Source: Lachnospiraceae bacterium UBA7110
GTDB taxonomy: Bacteria; Bacillota; Clostridia; Lachnospirales; Lachnospiraceae
Reading direction: 5' to 3'
DNA length: 21,547 bases
Assembly: GCA_002492295.1 (NCBI GenBank)
Contig: DKYC01000010.1
Location: 26,249-47,795 of the forward strand
The translations under genes were made by a program, and so were the position numbers. Positions 7,294-14,554 of this stretch are shown here, in pieces. Position 1 is the stretch's first letter; the number at the start of each line of letters is the position of its first letter. The notes beneath the pieces were generated by a model. It was not told the DNA's origin. It did no database searches and saw nothing but the letters and a program-made list of their open reading frames with translations.

Positions 7294-7322
7294 TTGAACG
7301 CAAAAAGCACTTGTGATATAAT
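7294..7322 (+). promoter_or_regulatory. Extended -10 promoter for carAB
   Basis: TTGAAC (7294-7299), a 17-base spacer and a perfect TATAAT (7317-7322) preceded by TG at 7314-7315 make a strong SigA promoter. Transcription should start near 7329, leaving a leader of about 22 bases, too short for a PyrR-type attenuator. Any control of carAB must therefore act at the promoter or on the enzyme. Confidence 0.8.
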
Positions 7323-7350
7323 TAGTCGATTATGCGAAAGGAAGTGCGAA

Positions 7351-8538
7351 ATGAAGGCGTTTTTAATATTGGAAGACGGCACCGTGTTCGAGGGATTGCA
7401 TATCGGTGCGGACAGGGAAGTTATCAGTGAAATCGTATTTAACACCTCAATGGCGGGGTATCTTGAAGTACTGACAGATCCGTCTTATGCAGGTCAGGCA
7501 GTCTGTATGACATACCCTTTAATCGGAAATTATGGGATTTGTAAGGACGATATGGAATCGTCAAAACCGTGGCCCGACGGATTCATTGTCAGAGAACTAT
7601 CTAGAAATTTCAGCAATTTCAGAGCAGATTTTTCCATTCAACAGTTTTTAGAAGAAAATAATATACCGGGAATTGCCGGCATTGATACAAGGGCGCTCAC
7701 CAAAATCCTGCGCGAAAAGGGTACGATGAACGGCATGATAACAACGGATGAAGCGTATGTTTTAGACGATGTTTTGCCAAAACTCAAAGCATATATTACG
7801 GGAAAGGTGGTCGAACAGGTTACCTGCCGTGAAAAATATGAAGTAAAAGGCGCAAAATCGCTGTCTGAAAACGGGGCGCTTTCGGGCAGTGCGAAATTTT
7901 CCGCAGCGGATTACGCGGCGGGTGTGCGGGAGAAAAAGCCGTCGCTTGTCACAAAATTAAACGGCGCGGGGAAAAAGGTTGCGTTGATGGATTTTGGTAC
8001 CAAAAGAAATATCGCCCATTCGTTGGCGCAAAGAGGCTGTGATGTAACCGTTTATCCTGCCACGACGCCGGCAGCGGAAATTATCGCGTCCAAACCCGAC
8101 GGCATCATGCTTTCCAACGGACCGGGCGACCCGAAGGAGTGCACTTCCATCATTGCGGAGATTAAAAAGCTCTATGATACGGATATTCCGATTTTTGCAA
8201 TCTGTCTTGGACATCAGCTTATGGCGCTTGCAACAGGGGCAGATACCTATAAAATGAAGTACGGGCATCGGGGCGGAAATCATCCTGTGAAGGATTTAAC
8301 AACCGGAAGGGTTTACATCTCGTCGCAGAACCACGGTTATGTGGTGGATGCGGATAAGCTTGACCCGAAGGTTGCAACGCCTGCATTTATCAATGTCAAC
8401 GACGGCACGAATGAGGGGCTGAACTATACGGGCAAAAATATTTTTACCGTGCAGTTTCATCCGGAAGCATGCTGCGGCCCGCAGGATTCCGGTTATCTGT
8501 TTGACCGGTTTATCGAGATGATGGAGGTGACAAAATAA
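7351..8538 (+). CDS. carA: Carbamoyl-phosphate synthase small subunit (glutaminase)
   Basis: CarA hydrolyses glutamine and passes ammonia to CarB for carbamoyl phosphate, the precursor of arginine and pyrimidines. The protein is 395 residues. The N-terminal CarA domain (LEDGTVFEGLHIGADREVIS and the FNTSMAGYLEVLTDPSYAGQ block) is followed by a class I glutamine amidotransferase domain from about 205. The triad is present: Cys285 in AICLGHQL, His370 and Glu372 in FHPEA. The start at 7351 follows AAAGGAAG; a longer open frame to 7255 includes the promoter and is not coding. A linker at about 165-205 makes it slightly longer than the usual 360-380 residues. Its stop overlaps the carB start by one base, so the two subunits are coupled. 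Confidence 0.97.
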   Translation: MKAFLILEDGTVFEGLHIGADREVISEIVFNTSMAGYLEVLTDPSYAGQAVCMTYPLIGNYGICKDDMESSKPWPDGFIVRELSRNFSNFRADFSIQQFLEENNIPGIAGIDTRALTKILREKGTMNGMITTDEAYVLDDVLPKLKAYITGKVVEQVTCREKYEVKGAKSLSENGALSGSAKFSAADYAAGVREKKPSLVTKLNGAGKKVALMDFGTKRNIAHSLAQRGCDVTVYPATTPAAEIIASKPDGIMLSNGPGDPKECTSIIAEIKKLYDTDIPIFAICLGHQLMALATGADTYKMKYGHRGGNHPVKDLTTGRVYISSQNHGYVVDADKLDPKVATPAFINVNDGTNEGLNYTGKNIFTVQFHPEACCGPQDSGYLFDRFIEMMEVTK

Positions 8539-11500
8539 TGCCGAAAAATCCGAACGTGAAAAAAGTAATGGTCATCGGTTCCGGTCCGATTGTGATTGGA
8601 CAGGCTGCCGAATTTGACTACGCCGGCACGCAGGCGTGCCGTTCTTTAAAGGAAGAGGGCGTAGAGGTTGTTTTGGTTAATTCCAATCCCGCTACGATTA
8701 TGACGGACAGGGATATTGCGGATAAGGTGTATATCGAACCGCTGACGGTCAAGGTTTTGGAGCAGATTATTGAGAAGGAAGAGCCGGATTCGATTTTACC
8801 GACGCTTGGCGGACAGGCGGGGCTTAATCTTGGTATGGAGCTTGAGGAGAGCGGCTTTTTGGCGTCGCACCATGTAACGCTTTTGGGAACGACTGCAGAG
8901 ACAATTAGGAAGGCGGAGGACAGGCAGGAATTTAAGGATACAATGGAAAAAATCGGTGAGCCGTGCGCGGCGTCCCTTGTTGTGGAAAACGTGGAGGATG
9001 GCGTGGCGTTTACAAACACGATTGGCTATCCTGTTGTGCTGCGCCCCGCGTACACGCTTGGCGGAAGCGGCGGCGGTATCGCGCATAATCAGACAGAGCT
9101 TGAGGAAATCCTTGAAAACGGGCTGCGGCTTTCCCGTGTGGGACAGGTGCTTGTCGAGCGTTGTATTGCGGGCTGGAAGGAAATCGAATATGAAGTGATG
9201 CGCGATGGCGCGGGCAACTGCATTACTGTATGTAATATGGAAAACATCGACCCGGTCGGGGTGCACACGGGTGACAGTATCGTCGTTGCACCTTCGCAGA
9301 CCCTGAGCGATAAGGAATACCAGATGCTGCGGACTTCCGCGCTCAACATTATCTCGGAGTTAAACATCACAGGCGGCTGTAATGTGCAGTTTGCGCTTCA
9401 TCCGACAAGTTTTGAATACTGCGTGATTGAGGTCAATCCGAGGGTGAGCCGTTCCTCCGCGCTTGCGTCGAAGGCGACAGGTTATCCAATTGCGAAAGTT
9501 GCAGCAAAGATTGCGCTTGGGTACACGCTTGACGAAATTAAAAATGCGATTACGGGAAAAACATATGCAAGTTTTGAACCTGCGCTTGATTATTGTGTGG
9601 TAAAAATGCCAAGACTCCCGTTTGACAAGTTTATCACGGCAAAGCGTACGCTGACCACGCAGATGAAAGCGACAGGAGAGGTCATGAGCATCTGCACCAA
9701 CTTCGAGGGTGCGCTGATGAAGGCAATCCGCTCGCTGGAGCAGCATGTGGACTGCTTAAGAAGCTATGACTTTTCCGAACTTGATAAGGATGCGCTCCTA
9801 AAACGTCTTGAGAGAGTCGATGACCAGCGGATATACGTGATTGCGGAGGCGCTCCGGAAAGGGATTGACTACGACACGATTTACGGGATTACCAAAATCG
9901 ACAGATGGTTTATTGATAAGATTGCCATTCTTGTGGAAATGGAGCACGCGCTTGAGACGCTGCCGCTTACGGCGGAACTCTTAAGGGAAGCGAAACGGGT
10001 AGAATTTCCCGACAATGTGATTGCAAGGCTGACAGGAAAAACAGAAGAAGAAATCAAACAGATGCGCTATGACAACAGGATTGTTGCGGCGTTTAAGATG
10101 GTTGACACCTGTGCGGCGGAGTTTGCGGCAAGTACGCCTTATTATTATTCCTGCTTTGACGGTGTCAATGAGGCGGTGGAAACGAATCCGCCAAAGAAGG
10201 TGCTGGTACTTGGCTCCGGGCCTATCCGGATTGGACAGGGGATTGAGTTTGACTACTGCTCCGTTCATGCGACATGGGCATTTTCAAAGGCAGGTTACGA
10301 AACGATTATCATTAATAATAATCCGGAAACGGTGAGTACGGATTTTGATATTGCGGACAAACTCTATTTTGAGCCGCTCACACCGGAGGATGTGGAAAAC
10401 ATCGTAAGGCTGGAGAATCCGGACGGCGCGGTTGTACAGTTTGGCGGACAGACGGCGATTAAGCTGACGGAAAGTCTGATGAAAATGGGTGTCCCGATTC
10501 TTGGCACGAAAGCGGAGGATGTGGACGCGGCGGAGGACAGGGAACTGTTTGACCGGATTTTGGAGGAGACAAAGATACCGCGCGCGGCGGGCGGTACAGT
10601 TTATACTGCCGAGGAGGCAAAGGAGGTTGCAAACCGTCTGGGATATCCGGTGCTTGTGCGTCCTTCCTATGTGCTTGGCGGACAGGGGATGCAGATTGCC
10701 ATTTCCGACGAGGAAATCGAAGAGTTCATGGCGGTCATCAACCGGATTGCGCAGGATCATCCTATCCTTGTGGACAAGTATTTACAGGGGAAGGAGCTTG
10801 AGGTGGACGCGGTGTGTGACGGTACGGATATTTTAATTCCGGGCATTATGGAACACATTGAGAGAACGGGTGTTCACTCCGGCGATTCGATTTCGGTTTA
10901 TCCGGCGCATACGGTGAGCGATACGATAAAGAAAACAATTGCGGAGTACACAAGACGGCTTGCGAAGGCGCTCCATGTAAAGGGCTTGATTAACATTCAG
11001 TTTATCGCGGTTGGCGAGGAGGTTTATGTCATTGAAGTCAACCCGCGTTCGTCAAGAACCGTGCCGTATATCAGCAAGGTGACAGGCATTCCGATTGTGG
11101 ACCTTGCAACGGAGGTTATTCTCGGGAAAACGATTAAAGAGCTTGGTTACGAAGCAGGACTGCAAAAGGAAGCAGACTATGTGGCAATCAAAATGCCGGT
11201 GTTCTCGTTCGAGAAAATCAGGGGCGCGGAGATTAGCCTTGGACCGGAAATGAAATCGACGGGCGAGTGTCTTGGCATTGCAAAGACATTTAACGAGGCG
11301 CTTTACAAGGCATTTTTGGGCGCGGGGATTGATTTGCCAAAGCATAAGCAGATGATTATCACGGTAAAGGACGCGGACAAGGGCGAGGCGATTGCGGTCG
11401 GCAGGCGTTTTGAGAAGCTTGGATATAAGATTTACGCGACAAGGAGTACCGCAAAGGCGCTCAATGACGCAGGCGTTAAGGCGCGTAAAGTCAATAAAAT

Positions 11501-11735
11501 CAGTCAGGAGTCGCCAACGGTGATGGACTTGATTTTGGGACACCGGATTGACCTTGTGATTGACACGCCGACACAGGGACGCGATAAGTCAAGGGACGGG
11601 TTCTTAATCAGAAGAACATCGATTGAAACAGGCGTCAACTGCCTTACGTCGCTTGACACGGCGCGGGCTTTGGCGACGAGTCTGGAAAATAAAAATGACA
11701 ATCCGCTGACACTTGTTAATATTGCGGATTTATAA
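8538..11735 (+). CDS. carB: Carbamoyl-phosphate synthase large subunit
   Basis: CarB uses two ATP, bicarbonate and ammonia to make carbamoyl phosphate. The 1065-residue protein has the standard layout: a first ATP-grasp synthetase half (IGSGPIVIGQAAEFDYAGTQ at the N-terminus, NPRVSRSSALASKATGYPIA), an oligomerization region at about 400-550, a second half (LGSGPIRIGQGIEFDYC, NPETVSTDFDIADKLYFEPL) and an MGS-like allosteric domain from about 935. The ornithine-site residues matching E. coli E783 and D791 are seen in ERTGVHSGDS. The allosteric loop reads ATRSTAKALNDAG and lacks the E. coli-like ATxGT and EGRP motifs, so this is the Firmicute type. GGAGGTGA precedes the ATG. A second carB lies at 16608-19832. 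Confidence 0.97.
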   Translation: MPKNPNVKKVMVIGSGPIVIGQAAEFDYAGTQACRSLKEEGVEVVLVNSNPATIMTDRDIADKVYIEPLTVKVLEQIIEKEEPDSILPTLGGQAGLNLGMELEESGFLASHHVTLLGTTAETIRKAEDRQEFKDTMEKIGEPCAASLVVENVEDGVAFTNTIGYPVVLRPAYTLGGSGGGIAHNQTELEEILENGLRLSRVGQVLVERCIAGWKEIEYEVMRDGAGNCITVCNMENIDPVGVHTGDSIVVAPSQTLSDKEYQMLRTSALNIISELNITGGCNVQFALHPTSFEYCVIEVNPRVSRSSALASKATGYPIAKVAAKIALGYTLDEIKNAITGKTYASFEPALDYCVVKMPRLPFDKFITAKRTLTTQMKATGEVMSICTNFEGALMKAIRSLEQHVDCLRSYDFSELDKDALLKRLERVDDQRIYVIAEALRKGIDYDTIYGITKIDRWFIDKIAILVEMEHALETLPLTAELLREAKRVEFPDNVIARLTGKTEEEIKQMRYDNRIVAAFKMVDTCAAEFAASTPYYYSCFDGVNEAVETNPPKKVLVLGSGPIRIGQGIEFDYCSVHATWAFSKAGYETIIINNNPETVSTDFDIADKLYFEPLTPEDVENIVRLENPDGAVVQFGGQTAIKLTESLMKMGVPILGTKAEDVDAAEDRELFDRILEETKIPRAAGGTVYTAEEAKEVANRLGYPVLVRPSYVLGGQGMQIAISDEEIEEFMAVINRIAQDHPILVDKYLQGKELEVDAVCDGTDILIPGIMEHIERTGVHSGDSISVYPAHTVSDTIKKTIAEYTRRLAKALHVKGLINIQFIAVGEEVYVIEVNPRSSRTVPYISKVTGIPIVDLATEVILGKTIKELGYEAGLQKEADYVAIKMPVFSFEKIRGAEISLGPEMKSTGECLGIAKTFNEALYKAFLGAGIDLPKHKQMIITVKDADKGEAIAVGRRFEKLGYKIYATRSTAKALNDAGVKARKVNKISQESPTVMDLILGHRIDLVIDTPTQGRDKSRDGFLIRRTSIETGVNCLTSLDTARALATSLENKNDNPLTLVNIADL

Positions 11736-11751
11736 AAGGCTGTGTTATACT
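11722..11751 (+). promoter_or_regulatory. Promoter upstream of the leader hairpin and queH
   Basis: TTGCGG (11722-11727), an 18-base spacer and TATACT (11746-11751) preceded by TG at 11743-11744 form a fair extended -10 promoter. It overlaps the end of carB. Transcription would start near 11758, immediately before the long hairpin. Confidence 0.55.
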
Positions 11752-11759
11752 TTAATTGT

Positions 11760-11819
11760 AGAAACTCCCTTCCGCATTGGGACGGAATTGCGTACTGATA
11801 CGGAACGGAGTTTCTTTTG
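11760..11819 (+). terminator. Long hairpin with T-run: carAB terminator, attenuator or tiny RNA
   Basis: AGAAACTCCCTTCCG (11760-11774) pairs with CGGAACGGAGTTTCT (11801-11815) over 15 positions with one C-C mismatch, then TTTTG follows. It can end carAB transcripts. Inside, TTCCG (11770-11774) can instead pair with CGGAA at 11783-11787, which gives two mutually exclusive folds. It starts about two bases after the predicted transcription start of the promoter at 11722-11751, so from that promoter it would give an RNA of about 60 bases unless read through into queH. Confidence 0.65.
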
Positions 11820-11840
11820 TAAACAGGAGATTGGAAAAAC

Positions 11841-12578
11841 GTGGAAAATTTAAAAAGTCTGAATGCAGGAAATTTTCAGAAGGAACTGGATAAGCTGTTG
11901 GATGGCATGGTCAAAAACCAGGAAACCGGAAAGCGTCTTTTTCTGCATAGCTGCTGTGCGCCGTGCAGCAGCTATGTACTGGAATATCTCAGGGCGTATT
12001 TTCGCATAACGGTTTTTTATTATAATCCGAATATTTCTTTTGAGGCGGAGTACCAAAAGCGTGTCGCGGAGCAAAAACGCCTGATTGCGGCATGTAATGC
12101 GCAGGAAACAGGATACCCTATCAATATTACAGAGGGTGATTATGAGCCGCAGCGCTTTTTTGACATGGCAAAGGGGTTGGAGGACTGTCCTGAGGGCGGC
12201 GAGCGGTGCTTTCTGTGTTATGAGCTGCGCCTGCGGCGTACGGCTAAGCTGGCAAAGGAAGGCGGATATGATTTTTTTTGCACCACGCTGACCATTAGCC
12301 CGTTAAAAAACGCAAAGAAATTAAATGAAATTGGAGAGCGGCTTGCGAACGATTATCAGGTGCCGTGGCTTGCATCGGATTTTAAGAAAAAGAACGGGTA
12401 TAAACGTTCTATCGAGCTTTCGGCGGAGTATCATTTATACCGACAGGATTATTGCGGATGCGTTTTTTCTAAAAAAGAGCGGGAACAAAATCAGGCGCTA
12501 AAAAATGACACGAGTGTCATAAAAACAACGTATGAAAAAACAGCAGTACGTAAGGATAGAACAGAGAAAACAGAATGA
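11841..12578 (+). CDS. queH: Epoxyqueuosine reductase, QueH type (DUF208)
   Basis: QueH carries out the last step of queuosine synthesis in tRNA, reducing epoxyqueuosine; it is the non-cobalamin alternative to QueG. The 245-residue protein shows the family's Cys/metal pattern: HSCCAPC (Cys38, Cys39, Cys42), GERCFLCYELRL (Cys123, Cys126) and DYCGCVFS (Cys205, Cys207), plus the TTLTISPLKN block. The start codon is GTG at 11841 behind AGGAGA. The C-terminal tail after residue 213 is polar and probably disordered, and its DNA holds a palindrome. argS follows 24 bases later, so the two tRNA-related genes are likely co-transcribed. Confidence 0.93.
   Translation: MENLKSLNAGNFQKELDKLLDGMVKNQETGKRLFLHSCCAPCSSYVLEYLRAYFRITVFYYNPNISFEAEYQKRVAEQKRLIAACNAQETGYPINITEGDYEPQRFFDMAKGLEDCPEGGERCFLCYELRLRRTAKLAKEGGYDFFCTTLTISPLKNAKKLNEIGERLANDYQVPWLASDFKKKNGYKRSIELSAEYHLYRQDYCGCVFSKKEREQNQALKNDTSVIKTTYEKTAVRKDRTEKTE
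12505..12520. repeat. Palindrome ATGACAC-GA-GTGTCAT in the queH tail
   Basis: Two perfect 7-base arms separated by two bases lie within the codons for the queH C-terminal tail. No T-run follows, so it is not a standard terminator. It might be a protein-binding site or a chance repeat. Confidence 0.4.
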
Positions 12579-12602
12579 AGTGGAATAAGGAAGGAGAAGC
12601 AT

Positions 12603-14375
12603 ATGGAAAAGCTATTGGATTTGATTTCGGGGGAAATGATGGACGCATTTGAGGCGGCAGGCTATGAGCGCACTTTGGGGAAGGTTACGCCATCAAACCG
12701 CCCTGACCTTTGTGAGTATCAGTGCAACGGTGCGATGGCAGGCGCAAAGCAGTATCACAAAGCGCCGATTATGATTGCAAATGACGTGGCGGCAAAACTT
12801 GCGGACAGCAGTGTCTTTGAAAGGGCAGAGGCGGTTGCGCCCGGATTTTTGAACTTAACGCTGAACAATGCGTTTGTAGGTGACTATATCAAGGGGATGC
12901 GGGCGGAAGAAAAATATGGTTTGGAAGAGGTAAAAAATCCGATGAACATTGTGATTGACTACGGCGGGGCAAATGTCGCAAAGCCGCTCCATGTAGGACA
13001 TCTTCGTTCTGCGATTATCGGGGAAAGCGTCAAGCGTATTTCGCGTTATCTTGGACATCATGTAATCGGCGACGTTCATCTTGGGGATTGGGGACAGCCG
13101 ATGGGACTTACTATTTATGAGTTAAAGGTCCGCAAGCCTGACCTTGTGTATTTTGATGAGAACTATACAGGCGAATACCCGACAGAGCCGCCGTTTACCG
13201 TTTCTGAGCTTGAGGAAATTTACCCGTTTGCAAGCAAGCGCTCGAAAGAGGACGCGGACTATAAGGCGGCAGCTATGGAGTGCACCTTTAAGCTGCAAAA
13301 CGGCGTAAGGGGATACCGTGCGCTTTGGAAGCATATTATTGATGTGTCTGTTACGGATTTAAAAAAGATTTATGATAAGCTGGGTACGGAGTTTGACTTA
13401 TGGAACGGCGAGTCCACCGTCCATGACCTGATACCCGAAATGGTTGAGTATATGAAAAAGGGGGGCTATGCGTATATCAGTGAGGGCGCGCTTGTGGTGG
13501 ACGTGAAGGAGGAAACGGACACAAAGGAAATGCCGCCGTGTATGATTTTAAAGTCGGATGGCGCGGCGCTTTACAACACGACAGACCTTGCGACAATTAT
13601 GATGCGTATGGAGCAGAACAAGCCGGATAAGATTATTTATATGACGGATAAACGGCAGGAACTTTATTTCGAACAAGTGTTTCGATGTGCAAGAAAGACA
13701 AAGCTGGTAAAGCCCGAGACACAGCTGCTGTTTATTGGTTTTGGTACGATGAACGGAAAGGATGGAAAGCCGTTTAAAACGCGTGACGGCGGTGTCATGC
13801 GCCTGGAGCATTTAATCAAAGAGATTAATGACGAAATGCTTCGGAAGATTACGGAAAACCGCGGCGTGGAGGATGAGGAGGCAAGGCAGACCGCGCAGGT
13901 GGTAGGCTTGGCTGCGCTCAAATACGGCGATTTGTCCAATCAGGCAAGCAAGGACTATATTTTTGACATTGACCGCTTTACGTCGTTTGAAGGCGACACT
14001 GGTCCGTATATTCTCTACACGATTGTTCGTATTAAGTCCATTCTTGCAAAATATCAGGAAAACGGCGGCGATTTGGACGCAGTGCGCACCAATATCAAAG
14101 CGCCCGTAAGCGATAGCGAAAAGCAGCTTATGCTTGCGCTTGCAAAGTACAATGCAAGCATTGAGGCGGCTTGTGAAGATACTGCGCCTTACAAGATATG
14201 CGCGTATATTTATGACCTTGCCAACGCGTTTAACCGTTTTTATCACGAGACAAAAATTATCGGCGAGGAGGACGCCCAAAAGCAGGCAGGCTGGATTGCG
14301 CTCCTAATCCTTGTGCGCGACGTTTTGGAAACATCCATTGATTTACTCGGCTTTTCCGCGCCGGAGCGGATGTAG
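12603..14375 (+). CDS. argS: Arginyl-tRNA synthetase
   Basis: This class I synthetase charges tRNA-Arg. The 590-residue length fits the family. An N-terminal tRNA-D-loop-recognition domain (about 1-100) is followed by the catalytic core with the HIGH-type signature NVAKPLHVGHLRS (HVGH at 130-133) after DYGGA. The degenerate KMSK region is GKPFKTRDGGV (about 388-398), as is usual for ArgS. The C-terminal DALR anticodon-binding domain runs from about 465, ending LLGFSAPERM. AGGAAGGAG precedes the ATG. No promoter is evident before it, so it likely shares the queH transcript. No clear terminator follows. Confidence 0.96.
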   Translation: MEKLLDLISGEMMDAFEAAGYERTLGKVTPSNRPDLCEYQCNGAMAGAKQYHKAPIMIANDVAAKLADSSVFERAEAVAPGFLNLTLNNAFVGDYIKGMRAEEKYGLEEVKNPMNIVIDYGGANVAKPLHVGHLRSAIIGESVKRISRYLGHHVIGDVHLGDWGQPMGLTIYELKVRKPDLVYFDENYTGEYPTEPPFTVSELEEIYPFASKRSKEDADYKAAAMECTFKLQNGVRGYRALWKHIIDVSVTDLKKIYDKLGTEFDLWNGESTVHDLIPEMVEYMKKGGYAYISEGALVVDVKEETDTKEMPPCMILKSDGAALYNTTDLATIMMRMEQNKPDKIIYMTDKRQELYFEQVFRCARKTKLVKPETQLLFIGFGTMNGKDGKPFKTRDGGVMRLEHLIKEINDEMLRKITENRGVEDEEARQTAQVVGLAALKYGDLSNQASKDYIFDIDRFTSFEGDTGPYILYTIVRIKSILAKYQENGGDLDAVRTNIKAPVSDSEKQLMLALAKYNASIEAACEDTAPYKICAYIYDLANAFNRFYHETKIIGEEDAQKQAGWIALLILVRDVLETSIDLLGFSAPERM

Positions 14376-14440
14376 CGGGAAGAGGTACCGGGTAAAATGC
14401 CGGATGACAGGAGAGAAGGACAAAGAAATAAAGAGAATTG

Positions 14441-14469
14441 TAGACGGGCGTATCAGAATATGTTACAAT
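14441..14469 (+). promoter_or_regulatory. Extended -10 promoter for the hydrogenase-chemoreceptor gene
   Basis: TAGACG (14441-14446, four of six), a 17-base spacer and TACAAT (14464-14469) with TG at 14461-14462. Transcription would start near 14476, about 80 bases before the chosen start codon. Confidence 0.55.
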
Positions 14470-14554
14470 TATAACATAATTGCCACAGTAATAGGGTGGC
14501 TTATATGCCCATTTGGGTAAGGATAAGAGAATAAACGAGAGGATGTGCATCATA

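Noticed and set aside
7307..7347. GCACTT / AAGTGC inverted repeat around the carA promoter
   Set aside because: The left arm is upstream of the transcription start, so it cannot form an RNA hairpin, and 6-base arms 29 bases apart are easily chance.
11760..11815. preQ1 riboswitch before queH
   Set aside because: The location fits queuosine genes, but the sequence lacks the short C-rich stem and A-rich tail of class I and shows no match to the other classes I know.
14513..14554. TTG start adding 14 residues to the hydrogenase-chemoreceptor
   Set aside because: The added residues are not conserved-looking, and the ATG at 14555 leads directly into the ferredoxin domain with GAGAGG upstream.
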